From G963662655 sp963666875 (GTDB lineage Bacteria; Cloacimonadota; Cloacimonadia; Cloacimonadales; JAIOQZ01), in contig CAXXPU010000014.1 in the NCBI GenBank assembly GCA_963666875.2, positions 310,001 through 374,000 of the forward strand: 64,000 nt of DNA, in the 5' to 3' direction. Below are positions 8,970 to 17,896 of this stretch, piece after piece; the first letter of the stretch is position 1; each line of letters opens with the position of its first letter. Both the position numbers and the translations under genes were made by a program. Under the pieces are notes generated by a model. The model was not told the origin of the DNA and ran no database searches. It was given only the letters and a program-made list of their open reading frames with translations.

Positions 8970-10159
8970 ACCAGCTTTTTCTGCACACCTCAAGCCGCCG
9001 CATCACCTACGGCGATCTCTTCGACGACATTCGAGACAATCCCACATGGTCGCCCATCATCGCAACGGACGACATCTACGAAACCTTTCGAACCGTGATC
9101 GTGTCGCTGCTGCTGGATCACCCGGTCACAATCTACGATGAATCTCGAAGTGAGGCGGAAGCGGATCCTCGGATGTACCATCTTGCCTCCATCGAATCGA
9201 TGGATGATCTGCTTCATCGTATCCAATCGGTAAAAAACTGGCGCATCGATCTCTTTACATCAGGTACGACCGGTCTCCCAAAGCGGATATCCCATCGTAT
9301 GGACAATCTCATCCGATCCGTGTCGATCGATAAGCGGCACGGTGACGACGTGTGGGGATTTTGCTACAGCGCACGGCATATCGCAGGTTTGCAGGTGTTT
9401 TTGCAGGCGATTCTGAACGGCAATCCACTGATCGAGTTATTCAAGCTTCCTCGCGATGAGATATTGAGCCGCATCGAATCGGACGGTATCACCCACGTCT
9501 CGGCGACGCCCACCTTCTACCGGATGCTGCTGCCCTGCGACAGGGCTTTCGACTATGTTCGACGCATCACCTTCGGCGGCGAAAAGCTGGACGAATCGTT
9601 GCAGTCTTCGCTGAGAACCGTATTCCCGAACGCGAAGTTCACCAACATCTATGCCTCGACCGAGGCGGGAACCATCTTGAACGCGGAAGGAAGCTGGTTC
9701 CGGGTGCGACCGGAGTTGACCGGGAAAATCCGCATCAACAATGACGAATTGCAGATTCACAAGAGCCTGATGGGTAATTCGGATTCGATCGAACTGGATG
9801 GCGACTGGTATTCGAGCGGCGACATCGTCGAGATCGATCCCGACGATCCGGGACGATTCCGCTTCAAGTACCGTAAAAACGAGATGATCAACGTGGGAGG
9901 CTTCAAGGTCAATCCCCACGAGGTGGAAGATGCGCTCCGAAGGCATCCCGCGGTTCGTAACGCGCAGGTCTATGGCAGTCCGAACCGCATCACCGGCAAC
10001 ATCCTCTGCTGCCGGATTGAAGCCACTGAGCCGCGACCGTCCGAACGAGATATCCGCGCGTTCCTCGAAGATTCTCTCACCGGATACATGATTCCGCGCA
10101 TCATCGATTTCACCGACAACCTTGAAACCACCACTACCGGTAAACTGAGGCGTACATGA
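8966..10159 (+). CDS. Short AMP-dependent acyl-ACP synthetase (ANL superfamily)
   Basis: 397 residues, about 100 fewer than usual, with the N-terminal lobe shortened. Core ANL motifs are in order: FTSGTTGLPK (P-loop, ~residue 93-102), YASTEAGT (~228), SSGDIVEID (~280), YRKNEMINVGGFKVNP (hinge and C-domain start, ~300) and a terminal TTTTGKLRRT with the catalytic Lys four residues from the end. The expected reaction is ATP-dependent activation of a carboxylic acid and transfer to the adjacent ACP's phosphopantetheine thiol. Starts and stops overlap both neighbours (ATGA). The substrate acid cannot be read from sequence. Confidence 0.85.
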   Translation: MNQLFLHTSSRRITYGDLFDDIRDNPTWSPIIATDDIYETFRTVIVSLLLDHPVTIYDESRSEAEADPRMYHLASIESMDDLLHRIQSVKNWRIDLFTSGTTGLPKRISHRMDNLIRSVSIDKRHGDDVWGFCYSARHIAGLQVFLQAILNGNPLIELFKLPRDEILSRIESDGITHVSATPTFYRMLLPCDRAFDYVRRITFGGEKLDESLQSSLRTVFPNAKFTNIYASTEAGTILNAEGSWFRVRPELTGKIRINNDELQIHKSLMGNSDSIELDGDWYSSGDIVEIDPDDPGRFRFKYRKNEMINVGGFKVNPHEVEDALRRHPAVRNAQVYGSPNRITGNILCCRIEATEPRPSERDIRAFLEDSLTGYMIPRIIDFTDNLETTTTGKLRRT

Positions 10160-10878
10160 AAAACATCGTTCTGACCGGCGTTTCGCGCGGACTCGGGCTC
10201 GAGATCGCACGCTGTCTGCTCGAAAACGACTATCGCGTTTACGGCATCAGCCGATCCATCCCCGACGAACTCGAAAACCTGCGAAAGGCGCATCCAGGCA
10301 ATCTGAAACTGTTTAGGTTCGACCTCGAACACGCGCAGGGTACGAAGGACATCTTCGACAAGTTCATCGATCTGGAAACGCCGATACACGGGCTGGTCAA
10401 CAACGCCGCCATCGCCTACGACGACATCGTGACCAATCTGCGCCCGGAGCCGCTGGAGAAAATGTTTCGCGTCAACGTCTATGCGCCGATGTTCCTGACG
10501 CGTCACGCCATCCGCAACATGCTCTTTCACCGCGTTGCCGGAAGCATCGTGCATATCTCGTCGATCAGCGTTCACACCGGCTACAAGGGACTCGCCATGT
10601 ATGCGGCCTCAAAGGGCGCGCTGGAGGCGTTCTCGAAGAATACCGCAAGAGAATGGGGAAGCCGGGGCGTGCGCTCGAATTGCGTGGTGGCGGGTTTCAT
10701 GGAGACGGAAATGAATCGCGAACTTGGTGAGAAAACGCGCGAGAAGATCTATCGTCGCACAGCGCTGCGGAAAGAAACGGTGAAGGAGTCGGTCGCCGCG
10801 ATGGTGGAATTCCTGTTGTCGGAGCGGTCGCAGTCGGTGACGGGACAAAATCTGTTTGTCGATTCGGGGACGATTTAG
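10156..10878 (+). CDS. Short-chain dehydrogenase/reductase, 3-oxoacyl-ACP reductase-like
   Basis: 240 residues with the classical SDR layout: TGVSRGLG (Rossmann loop, residues 7-14), NNAA (82-85), catalytic Ser135/136, and Tyr149/Lys153 in MYAASKGAL. The C-terminus SVTGQNLFVDSGT is the standard FabG-type ending. In this cluster it probably reduces or oxidises an acyl group carried on the ACP, or forms the activated acid's hydroxyl. ATGA overlap with the synthetase places it in the same transcript. Its stop overlaps the convergent HIRAN gene's stop. Confidence 0.9.
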   Translation: MKNIVLTGVSRGLGLEIARCLLENDYRVYGISRSIPDELENLRKAHPGNLKLFRFDLEHAQGTKDIFDKFIDLETPIHGLVNNAAIAYDDIVTNLRPEPLEKMFRVNVYAPMFLTRHAIRNMLFHRVAGSIVHISSISVHTGYKGLAMYAASKGALEAFSKNTAREWGSRGVRSNCVVAGFMETEMNRELGEKTREKIYRRTALRKETVKESVAAMVEFLLSERSQSVTGQNLFVDSGTI

Positions 10879-11681
10879 TCGAACTTCACCTCGACCACGA
10901 TCCGGTTGTTGTCTCCCGCTTCTGCATCGATGAAGTGAATCTTCGCTGTGTACGATTCCGTATTCAACCTTTTATACAGCACACGCGCCACCGGACGCCG
11001 GAAGTATCCCAACTGCTTGCCGTTCTTCAGATATACACCCACGGCATAGTCGTCGTAATCGTTGAACGATTCGAGGATCAGATTGACCTCCTGACCTTCT
11101 GTCAGGCTGTGCATGACCTCCGAATTGATGTGGTACTTGTCGCCCACCACGCGCGGATAGAATGATTTACTCGCCTTCAGCCATTTCCGAAAGCCCGTGG
11201 CGGAGACCTTTCTGTCCGTATCTGCCGTCAACTCTTCCAGGATGCCTTTCAGCCGCACATCGATATGCTTGAAATTCGATTCGTGCCAGTTCTCGTAGAT
11301 CATCGAGAAGACGTACCGATAGAAGGATTCGGGATCGGACTGAAAAAACCAGCCGGAGTCGTAAACTGTCGGCAGAGAATCGAGGTATTTTTCCCAGATG
11401 GCGTAGCAGTTCTTGTGATCCAGGATCAGGATCTTGGCGAAATTGAGGATCCTGTCCATGGGGATCACGTGCTTGATTTGTTTCTTGAGTTGCCAGGTCT
11501 TGATTTCGATCGGAATATCGAAAATATTGAACAGCACCGTTCGGGGTTGCTTTTTTCCAATCATCGCCGATAACTCATCCGATTCTTCCATGTGGATGAA
11601 TTGTTTTCCGGGCAGTAGTCCCCAGTAGTAGTTTCTGCCATTTACCGTCAGTTGAGCGACCTCTAACAATGTAACAAGCAT
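10875..11681 (-). CDS. HIRAN-domain protein with unrecognised N-terminal region
   Basis: The start at 11681 is set by a perfect GGAGG (GGAGGAGTT-ATG); the frame extends further upstream without support. Of 268 residues, the last ~95 fit a HIRAN domain: VVGDKYH, EGQEVNLILES, NDYDDYAVGVYL, KQLGYFRRPVARVL. This domain binds single-stranded or 3'-end DNA in HLTF/Rad5-type helicases, and in bacteria it often occurs alone or with nucleases. The first ~170 residues match nothing I know; they include a strongly aromatic stretch around residues 110-140. A DNA-damage or DNA-end-sensing role is possible but unproven. Transcribed alone, divergent from tdk. Confidence 0.7.
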   Translation of the reverse strand: MLVTLLEVAQLTVNGRNYYWGLLPGKQFIHMEESDELSAMIGKKQPRTVLFNIFDIPIEIKTWQLKKQIKHVIPMDRILNFAKILILDHKNCYAIWEKYLDSLPTVYDSGWFFQSDPESFYRYVFSMIYENWHESNFKHIDVRLKGILEELTADTDRKVSATGFRKWLKASKSFYPRVVGDKYHINSEVMHSLTEGQEVNLILESFNDYDDYAVGVYLKNGKQLGYFRRPVARVLYKRLNTESYTAKIHFIDAEAGDNNRIVVEVKFD

Positions 11682-11882
11682 AACTCCTCCTTCTTGAAAA
11701 AGAGAAGATAATTCCCGGAATCTCGTGTCAAGTAAAATCAAGCACGAACAAACTTCGAGGTGATCGCACGAATAGAAATCAAATGGCATCCTGCGCCGAA
11801 GCCGATCATGAAACGAAACGAACCCATACTCCCATTCTGCCGATAACCCGACGCGGACGCATGAACATGCGCCGAAAATAAA

Positions 11883-11910
11883 TTGACACATCATCTTGAC
11901 CATCGATAAA
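11883..11910 (+). promoter_or_regulatory. Sigma-70-type promoter for tdk operon
   Basis: TTGACA at 11883-11888 and GATAAA at 11905-11910, 16 nt apart, lie 22 nt before the tdk start. The rest of 11682-11932 is non-coding and shared with the divergent HIRAN gene. Confidence 0.5.
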
Positions 11911-11932
11911 TGTCGGCGGAGTATTTTGAGAT

Positions 11933-12508
11933 ATGAATATAATTACACAGAAAACGGGTTGGATCGAAATTATCTGCGGCGGAATGTTCAGCGGAAAATC
12001 CGAGGAATTGATCCGTCGGGTGCGTCGAACACAATACGCCCGTCAGAAGATACAGGTCTTCAAGCCTTCTCTCGACAATCGTTACGCGGACGAGTATGTC
12101 GTATCGCACAGCCAGATGAAACTGCCGTCACTACTGGTGACGGACACCGCCGATATCCGGAAACTGCTGGAAGAGGACACGCAGGTCATCGCCATCGACG
12201 AGGTGCAATTCTTCGACGCCGACGTGATCGCACTGGTTTCCGAGCTCGCGGATAAAGGCAGTCGCGTCATTCTGGCCGGGCTGGATATGGATTATCGCGG
12301 CAAGCCGTTCGGGCCGATGCCGCATCTGCTGGCGATTGCCGATTATGTCACCAAGCTTCAGGCTATATGCGTCAAATGCGGGAACCCCGCCGGAAGGACG
12401 CAGCGCCTGAGTCACGATAAAGAACAGATTGTCGTGGGTGCGGACAACATCTACGAAGCCCGTTGCCGGGACTGCCACGAGGTATGGGATGATATTGAGG
12501 ATCGTTGA
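11933..12508 (+). CDS. tdk: Thymidine kinase
   Basis: A 191-residue type II (TK1-like) thymidine kinase. GGMFSGKS at residues 16-23 is the P-loop, AIDEVQFF (~86-93) holds the catalytic Glu, and the zinc site is supplied by CVKC and CRDC. It phosphorylates thymidine to dTMP with ATP in the pyrimidine salvage pathway. It leads a run of tightly packed plus-strand genes and overlaps yggT by 20 nt; a purine salvage gene lies three genes downstream. Confidence 0.96.
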   Translation: MNIITQKTGWIEIICGGMFSGKSEELIRRVRRTQYARQKIQVFKPSLDNRYADEYVVSHSQMKLPSLLVTDTADIRKLLEEDTQVIAIDEVQFFDADVIALVSELADKGSRVILAGLDMDYRGKPFGPMPHLLAIADYVTKLQAICVKCGNPAGRTQRLSHDKEQIVVGADNIYEARCRDCHEVWDDIEDR

Positions 12509-12752
12509 CAATATCCTGATGCTCTATGAGGTCGCCATCATCGTTCGTGCGCTGGCATCGTGGTTTTCGCCGCATCCGAACAATCCGCTCTACCGGTTTC
12601 TGATCAATATAACCGATCCGATCATGCGTCCGGTTCGCGAAGCGCTGTTTCGGATCATGCCGAATATGGGAATCGATTTTTCGCCGCTGGTGGTCATCCT
12701 GATTATCCAGTTTCTGCGCGGGTTGCTGCGTGGCGGAGTCGGTTTATTTTAA
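12489..12752 (+). CDS. YggT-family membrane protein
   Basis: 87 residues starting at ATG 12489, with GAGG 8 nt upstream and inside the end of tdk. Two hydrophobic segments flank the family signature VRALASWFSPHPNNPLYRF; the second half (PIMRPVREALF, GIDFSPLVVILIIQFL) matches YggT/YlmG proteins. In many bacteria and plastids this gene precedes divIVA near division genes and affects envelope or osmotic stress and nucleoid or division behaviour. The DivIVA-like gene immediately downstream preserves that arrangement. Confidence 0.85.
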   Translation: MILRIVDNILMLYEVAIIVRALASWFSPHPNNPLYRFLINITDPIMRPVREALFRIMPNMGIDFSPLVVILIIQFLRGLLRGGVGLF

Positions 12753-12772
12753 CAATGCCTTTGGGAGGTAGT

Positions 12773-13399
12773 ATGGAAAAACTGGAATTAACCCCTGTGG
12801 ATATCCGACACAAGGAATTTCCTACCGGACTCGCCGGATACAAGAAGGAAGAAGTCCGCGAATTTCTGGAGATCGTTTCCGCTCAGATGGAAGACCTGAT
12901 GGCGCAGGCATCCAGAACAGAGAAGAAGGAACCCGAGATTCGGGAAGAACCGCGTCCTGCTCCCAAACCGCAGCCGATAATCGAAGAGAAACCCAAAGCT
13001 ACCGAAGACCTTATAAGCCGCACCCTGATCATCGCCGAACAGACCAAGACCGAGATCATCGCCGCAGCCAAGAAGGACGCCGAAAGGATCCTGCGTAACG
13101 CAGAACTGGAAGCGAAGAAGACGATCGAAGAAGCGCATCGCTATCTCGAGGTGCTCGACCGCAAGTACAAGGAGATCAAGACCGAGAAGAAGCAGTTCCT
13201 CTCCCAATACAGGGCAGAACTGGAAGACATACTCGACAAGATCACCAAGAGCACTATCATGAACAAGGAAATGGAAGACGAGATGGATCAGCACTTCGAA
13301 CGGGCGAAAAAGGTACGCTATTCACCCGAACAAGAGAGTACGAATGAAGGACAAAATACAGGAAACAATCCAGTATCTCAAGACAAGAGTACGCAGTAA
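12773..13399 (+). CDS. DivIVA-domain coiled-coil protein
   Basis: The start at 12773 follows GGGAGG closely; 208 residues. Residues 1-45 (LTPVDIRHKEF...GYKKEEVREFLE) are the DivIVA N-terminal lipid-binding motif. A proline/glutamate-rich linker (~48-80) leads to a long coiled coil (~85-175) rich in A/E/K heptads, and the tail is disordered. Family members mark curved membrane at poles or septa. Presence in a Gram-negative FCB-type organism is less common than in Gram-positives but fits the yggT-divIVA pairing. The 3' end overlaps the purine nucleoside phosphorylase start by 56 nt. Confidence 0.85.
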   Translation: MEKLELTPVDIRHKEFPTGLAGYKKEEVREFLEIVSAQMEDLMAQASRTEKKEPEIREEPRPAPKPQPIIEEKPKATEDLISRTLIIAEQTKTEIIAAAKKDAERILRNAELEAKKTIEEAHRYLEVLDRKYKEIKTEKKQFLSQYRAELEDILDKITKSTIMNKEMEDEMDQHFERAKKVRYSPEQESTNEGQNTGNNPVSQDKSTQ

Positions 13400-14177
13400 T
13401 CCGTTACTGGCAGTCATCCTCGGAACCGGCTTGAACGATCTGGCGGAAGCCGGAACCGTAATCGCCGAATTTCCCTATGGGAATATCCCCGGATTCGCAC
13501 GCTCCACCGCGCCTTCGCACAAAGGGCGGATGGTGTTCTCCTGCATCGACGGACAGGACGTCCTTTTCCTGCAGGGGAGGCTGCACTATTACGAAGGCTA
13601 TCCCATGACCCAGATCACCTATCCGATACGCGTCATAGAGGCGCTCGGAATCAAGAATCTGGTGATCACCAATGCTGCGGGGAGCCTGAACGAAGCGATG
13701 AGCCCGGGATCGATCGTTCTGCTGAAGGACCACATCAATCTGATGGGAACCAATCCCCTGATCGGACCGCCGGAGATGATTCCCGGCGAGCGTTTCCCCA
13801 GCCTTCACGAACCGTACAATCAGGAAATGATCGCAAAAGCTATTGATATTGCAGAAAAGAATAAAATCAATATCCATCAGGGTGTCTATGTCGCCGTGAG
13901 CGGACCCAGCCTGGAGACGGCAGCCGAATGCCGCATGCTCTCACGTCTGGGCGCAGATCTGGTCGGCATGTCCACGGTACCCGAGGTAATCGTCGGTGTA
14001 CAGTGCGGATTGAAGATTCTCGGAATCTCCATCGTGACCAACTACGGAAACATCTTCCATACGCGGTCGCACTCCCAGGAAGAAATTCGCGAACACGCCG
14101 CGAAGGCTGCCGACAACCTCGAGACCCTGATCCGGGGACTGATCTCCCGAACGGATACAAAGAAGGTAATTTCATGA
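13344..14177 (+). CDS. Purine nucleoside phosphorylase
   Basis: 277 residues, the size of trimeric PNP/MTAP-family enzymes. Motifs: VILGTGLNDL (phosphate loop), SHKGRM, LQGRLHYYEGYPM, ITNAAGSLN, SGPSLETAAE and the conserved VGMSTVPEVIV, ending with the purine-contacting VTNYGN. It cleaves inosine or guanosine with phosphate to base plus ribose-1-phosphate in the cytosol. The start lies inside the DivIVA gene, so translation is coupled. With tdk upstream this part of the operon carries nucleoside salvage. Confidence 0.94.
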   Translation: MKDKIQETIQYLKTRVRSNPLLAVILGTGLNDLAEAGTVIAEFPYGNIPGFARSTAPSHKGRMVFSCIDGQDVLFLQGRLHYYEGYPMTQITYPIRVIEALGIKNLVITNAAGSLNEAMSPGSIVLLKDHINLMGTNPLIGPPEMIPGERFPSLHEPYNQEMIAKAIDIAEKNKINIHQGVYVAVSGPSLETAAECRMLSRLGADLVGMSTVPEVIVGVQCGLKILGISIVTNYGNIFHTRSHSQEEIREHAAKAADNLETLIRGLISRTDTKKVIS

Positions 14178-14569
14178 TGGCAAAGAGTCTGAGCAACGAA
14201 ATGCTGAAGCAGTACGAAGAGATTTTGCTTGAAGAAAAGGACGAGACGCTCCGTATTTTAGCAGAAATCAATGACCGGCAGAAAAAAGGGATCAAGAACG
14301 GCTCAGGCGATTCTTCTTCCTTTGCCTATCATCAGGCCGACCAGGGAACAGATACGGATCAGTACGAGAAGGAAACCTACCTGCTCGAACAGGAGCAGGA
14401 GAAGCTCAAGAAGATCAATCTAGCACTCAAGCGAATCTACGAACGCACGTTTGGCATCTGCGAAATCTGCGGATGCGAAATACCCGCCGCCCGTATCAAG
14501 ATCATCCCCTGGGCAAAGACGTGCATCGAATGCAAGTCGAAAGAAGAAAAGAGAAAGAACGGCAGATGA
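14174..14569 (+). CDS. DksA/TraR-family zinc-finger protein
   Basis: 131 residues from ATG 14174 (overlapping the PNP stop, AAGG upstream). An N-terminal coiled-coil hairpin (LLEEKDETLRILAE ... LEQEQEKLKKINLALKRI) is followed by the C4 zinc finger CEICGCEIPAARIKIIPWAKTCIEC. The finger is the standard CxxCx17CxxC of DksA. The family binds the RNA polymerase secondary channel and adjusts initiation, often with ppGpp. The acidic coiled-coil tip could not be verified, so a strict DksA function is inferred. Confidence 0.9.
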   Translation: MMAKSLSNEMLKQYEEILLEEKDETLRILAEINDRQKKGIKNGSGDSSSFAYHQADQGTDTDQYEKETYLLEQEQEKLKKINLALKRIYERTFGICEICGCEIPAARIKIIPWAKTCIECKSKEEKRKNGR

Positions 14570-15060
14570 AAAACCGGTACTTCTTTATCATCACTGCCCT
14601 GGTTATCTTCTGGGATCAGCTCAGCAAGATTATCGTCCGTTCCACGATGGATATCTATCAGATCGTTCCGATACTGGGTAACTATTTCCGGCTTCGTTAC
14701 GTGACCAATACCGGTGCGGCGTTCAGCATGTCCACCGGATCGCTTCTGGCGGATCGATGGATCCTGACCGCGGTGGGAATTCTGGCATCTGCACTGCTTG
14801 TCTATCTTCTCATCAAGCAGGAGCACGTGATGCCGAAGGTTTGTCTGGCATTGATTCTCGGCGGCGCGTTAGGAAATTTGATCGACCGTGTGATTTACGG
14901 AAAAGTTACCGATTTTCTGGACAGCGATTTCCCCGATTTCATTATGGAACGGTGGCCGGTGTTCAATGTAGCCGATAGCTCGATCGTGATCGCAATAATA
15001 ATATACATCGTATATATCGTGTTTTTGGAAAAATATGAGACCCGTTCCGGGGAGGAGTAA
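14566..15060 (+). CDS. lspA: Lipoprotein signal peptidase (signal peptidase II)
   Basis: 164 residues with four transmembrane segments. TNTGAAFS (48-55), GALGNLIDR (100-108) and FNVADSSI (133-140) are the family signatures; the catalytic aspartates are Asp107 and Asp137. It removes signal peptides from diacylglyceryl-modified prolipoproteins in the inner membrane, which fits the several lipoproteins in this window. The start overlaps the DksA-like stop. Adjacent dksA-like and lspA genes are a common arrangement. Confidence 0.96.
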   Translation: MKNRYFFIITALVIFWDQLSKIIVRSTMDIYQIVPILGNYFRLRYVTNTGAAFSMSTGSLLADRWILTAVGILASALLVYLLIKQEHVMPKVCLALILGGALGNLIDRVIYGKVTDFLDSDFPDFIMERWPVFNVADSSIVIAIIIYIVYIVFLEKYETRSGEE

Positions 15061-16997
15061 TGAAGAAATTATTTTTGACGTTGCTGATCGTCCTGCCATT
15101 GATGATGATGGCTCAGGAAATCACAACGATCGCACAAATTCAGGAAAATACCAGCGACTATAACGGCGATGAAGTGACGATCGAAGGAGTTGTCACCATT
15201 GGTGCAGGCAAGCTTCGAGACGACAGATTGCAGGCGTATATCCAGGATGAATCCGGTAAGGGTATCCAGGTTTTCGATTACGATATCACCAATGCCTACA
15301 CACGAGACTTCGTTCGCGGAACCAGGCTTCAGATGACCGGTACGATCGAAGAATACAACGGAACCACCGAGATCACCGACTTCACATACGAGGTCATTTC
15401 GACGGGCAACCTTATTCCGATGACCGACCTGACCTACGAAGAGATGAACGATTATCAGACATGGGAAGGCGCTATGACGTGGTTCTACGGTCTGATAACC
15501 GATTCTTACAGCGCCGGCGGCGGACTGAACGTCACGCTGGAAGATACGGAAGGGCACGAGCTGGTTTTCCGGCTCTGGGATACCTGCGACGTCGATCCCG
15601 ATATCGAAGTTGGCGACTGGATCGTAGGCAAGGGCATTGTCGGTTTCTACAACAACGCTGCACAGTTGCTTCCGGCCTACGAGGAAGATTTCACGCCGTT
15701 CACGACGATCATCGAGCCGGAGACGATCTATGCCGAAAACGAGATCACCGTGAAGCTCCGCGTGGAATGGACCGAGGAAGTGAGTTCAGTCCAGCTTCGT
15801 TACGCGCTCGAGAGCGATCAGTTGTTCCATCCTGTGACAATGACACCGATCGAAGGTGTGGATCGTGGATTCGAAGGGATTGTTCCGCCGATAAACACAC
15901 TGACCGATCAATCGGACAACTACGTCTTCGTGTATGTCGGTATGGATGCCGCCGGATCAACGATCGTGCAAAGCGGTATAATACCCATCATCACCTACAC
16001 CGGCGTTCCGTTCATCGACAGCTTCGAATTTTATACGGATTATACCGAGGACTACAATTTCATCGATTATCCTTTCAACGACGAATCGATCACCATCCGC
16101 GTCAAGGCCGTGGACGACCTCGGCGAAATCGAAGAGGTCTATCTCCAGTACGGTCTCGAGACCGATACAAGCCTCGAGCATGTGCTCATCCTCGACTCCG
16201 ACGACAACGACTGGTATGAAGGCGATCTTCCGCCAGTGGCAGATTACAGCGAGCTGATTGTCAATTACGTCTTCCAGATTTTTGCTCGGGACGACGACAA
16301 CAACGTGGTCAACTCCGAAGAGATCGAGATTGTTATCGCACCGAGAGCGCCTCTCGTGTACGACATGGAATTCCTGAACGCTCCCGCACCGGGCGATTCA
16401 CTCGTTTTGGGCGTCAATATCTGGGATACCGACGGTATGCTTACCGAACAATACATCCAGTACCGGCTCAACTACGATTCCAAAAACATGAGCGCGGAAC
16501 TGGTTCGCGATACGACTTACACCGACACCACGCGCTACATCGGAATCATTCCGGCGAAATCGTCCGGCACCACGGTGTTCGCAAATGTGATAGCATACGA
16601 TATGAACGGCTACTCGACATCCGACTACCCCGGCAACGAAGAGCTGGAAGTGGAATACACCTATCCTGTAACATCGCACAAGGCGATCCTCAAGATCCCG
16701 CCCGAGCCGTTCAATCCCTACGCGGGAGAGACCATCCCTATCGATTTCTACTCGAAGCAGGGCGATAAAGCATTGCTTCGCATCTACAGCTCGACGGGAA
16801 GGCTTGTTCACACCGCAAAAAACCTCATCATCACCGACGAAAACGGTTTCAACCGCTACGAATGGGACGGCAGGAACCGCGCCCGGAACATTCTGCCGCT
16901 GGGTCTCTACATCGTCCATCTCGAAGTGACGGAAGTCGATACCGGCCACAAGAAAACCGCGAAAGCGCCCATCGTAATCGGCGCACCGCTCAAATAG
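15060..16997 (+). CDS. Secreted OB-fold/Ig-like protein with FlgD-like C-terminal domain
   Basis: The start codon shares its A with the lspA stop and has GGGGAGGAG upstream. Of 645 residues, 1-19 are a signal peptide (cleaved after MMMAQ). Two OB-fold modules follow (~22-130: VTIEGVVTIGAG, AYIQDESGKGIQVF; ~140-215: VGDWIVGKGIVG), of the type attached to secreted nucleases and phosphatases. Then about three Ig-like repeats (~220-530). The last ~105 residues resemble the FlgD-like/type IX cargo domain (PPEPFNPYAGETI, LRIYSSTGRLV, LPLGLYIVHL) but end in VIGAPLK instead of the usual basic tail. No catalytic domain is visible. The neighbouring PorV-like gene supports type IX export. Confidence 0.75.
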   Translation: MKKLFLTLLIVLPLMMMAQEITTIAQIQENTSDYNGDEVTIEGVVTIGAGKLRDDRLQAYIQDESGKGIQVFDYDITNAYTRDFVRGTRLQMTGTIEEYNGTTEITDFTYEVISTGNLIPMTDLTYEEMNDYQTWEGAMTWFYGLITDSYSAGGGLNVTLEDTEGHELVFRLWDTCDVDPDIEVGDWIVGKGIVGFYNNAAQLLPAYEEDFTPFTTIIEPETIYAENEITVKLRVEWTEEVSSVQLRYALESDQLFHPVTMTPIEGVDRGFEGIVPPINTLTDQSDNYVFVYVGMDAAGSTIVQSGIIPIITYTGVPFIDSFEFYTDYTEDYNFIDYPFNDESITIRVKAVDDLGEIEEVYLQYGLETDTSLEHVLILDSDDNDWYEGDLPPVADYSELIVNYVFQIFARDDDNNVVNSEEIEIVIAPRAPLVYDMEFLNAPAPGDSLVLGVNIWDTDGMLTEQYIQYRLNYDSKNMSAELVRDTTYTDTTRYIGIIPAKSSGTTVFANVIAYDMNGYSTSDYPGNEELEVEYTYPVTSHKAILKIPPEPFNPYAGETIPIDFYSKQGDKALLRIYSSTGRLVHTAKNLIITDENGFNRYEWDGRNRARNILPLGLYIVHLEVTEVDTGHKKTAKAPIVIGAPLK

Positions 16998-17006
16998 GGG
17001 TTCGAT

Positions 17007-17879
17007 ATGAAAATCAGGAATGTCATTGGAATCATCGCCGTCATTATCACGATTATCCCGGGGCTTCACGGTATCTTCGACGAATACGAACCCTCGGCAA
17101 GGGCACGCGCCATGGGCGGAACCTACTGCGCCGTATCCGACGACGCGGACGCGATCTTCTACAATCCGGCAGGGCTTTCGCTCGGACAGAATCAGGTCAA
17201 GGCCGGATACACGAAGATCTTCAGCAACGATTTCCAGGTTCTCACCGTCTTTGACGCATCCTGGGACCTGCCAAAGAACTTCGGACGCATCGGGTTCGGC
17301 TATACCGGCCTGGATGTGGATTACGAAGGCGAAAACCTGATGAGCGAGAAGACCTTCGCACTGGGACACTCCTTCACGTTGCTGTCGGACGTCCACTCTC
17401 AGCTTTATGTGGGTTACACTGCCAACCTCTATCATCTCGCCATCGATCGCTTCAGCAACACGACCGCCTTTGGCCTCAACCTGGGCGCTACCGCCGTGCT
17501 GCACACGCGTACCAGGCTGGCGTTCGCCGTCACCAACATCAACAACCCACGCGTGGGTGAGGACGAGGACCATGAATTGCCCTCCGAGATGACCATCGGC
17601 GTCTCCTATATCCCCTATACCGGCGTAACCACAACGCTTGATGTCAAGAAGACCTTCAATACGCCATCCGATACCGGTGAAAGCTCCACCGAGATTCATG
17701 CCGGCGTGGAAGCAACCCTCTTCGACATCCTCTCCATCCGTATGGGTGTGCAGGACGACCCGACCATGTACAGCGCCGGCGTTGGCATCGAGGTCTATAA
17801 GATCCTGGTCGAGTACGCTTACCAGATGCACAGCGTGCTGGACGACACCCACCACGTGGGAATCGGATTCAACTTCTAA
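17007..17879 (+). CDS. PorV/PorQ-like outer-membrane beta-barrel protein
   Basis: 290 residues with a signal peptide (~1-22). The diagnostic N-terminal block SARARAMGGTYCAVSDDADAIFYNPAGLSLG identifies the PorV/PorQ/UPF0164 group, followed by regular alternating beta strands and a C-terminal aromatic (GIGFNF) suitable for BAM-mediated insertion. PorV shuttles type IX cargo to the attachment complex in Bacteroidetes. Adjacent cargo-like gene 15060-16997 supports a secretion role, though some family members are general porin-like barrels. Confidence 0.82.
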   Translation: MKIRNVIGIIAVIITIIPGLHGIFDEYEPSARARAMGGTYCAVSDDADAIFYNPAGLSLGQNQVKAGYTKIFSNDFQVLTVFDASWDLPKNFGRIGFGYTGLDVDYEGENLMSEKTFALGHSFTLLSDVHSQLYVGYTANLYHLAIDRFSNTTAFGLNLGATAVLHTRTRLAFAVTNINNPRVGEDEDHELPSEMTIGVSYIPYTGVTTTLDVKKTFNTPSDTGESSTEIHAGVEATLFDILSIRMGVQDDPTMYSAGVGIEVYKILVEYAYQMHSVLDDTHHVGIGFNF

Positions 17880-17896
17880 GGTAACGAGGTACGTGT

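Noticed and set aside
16398..17855. 485-codon open frame opposite the OB-fold and PorV-like genes
   Set aside because: It spans two real genes and the gap between them, has no start signal, and shows no domain pattern.
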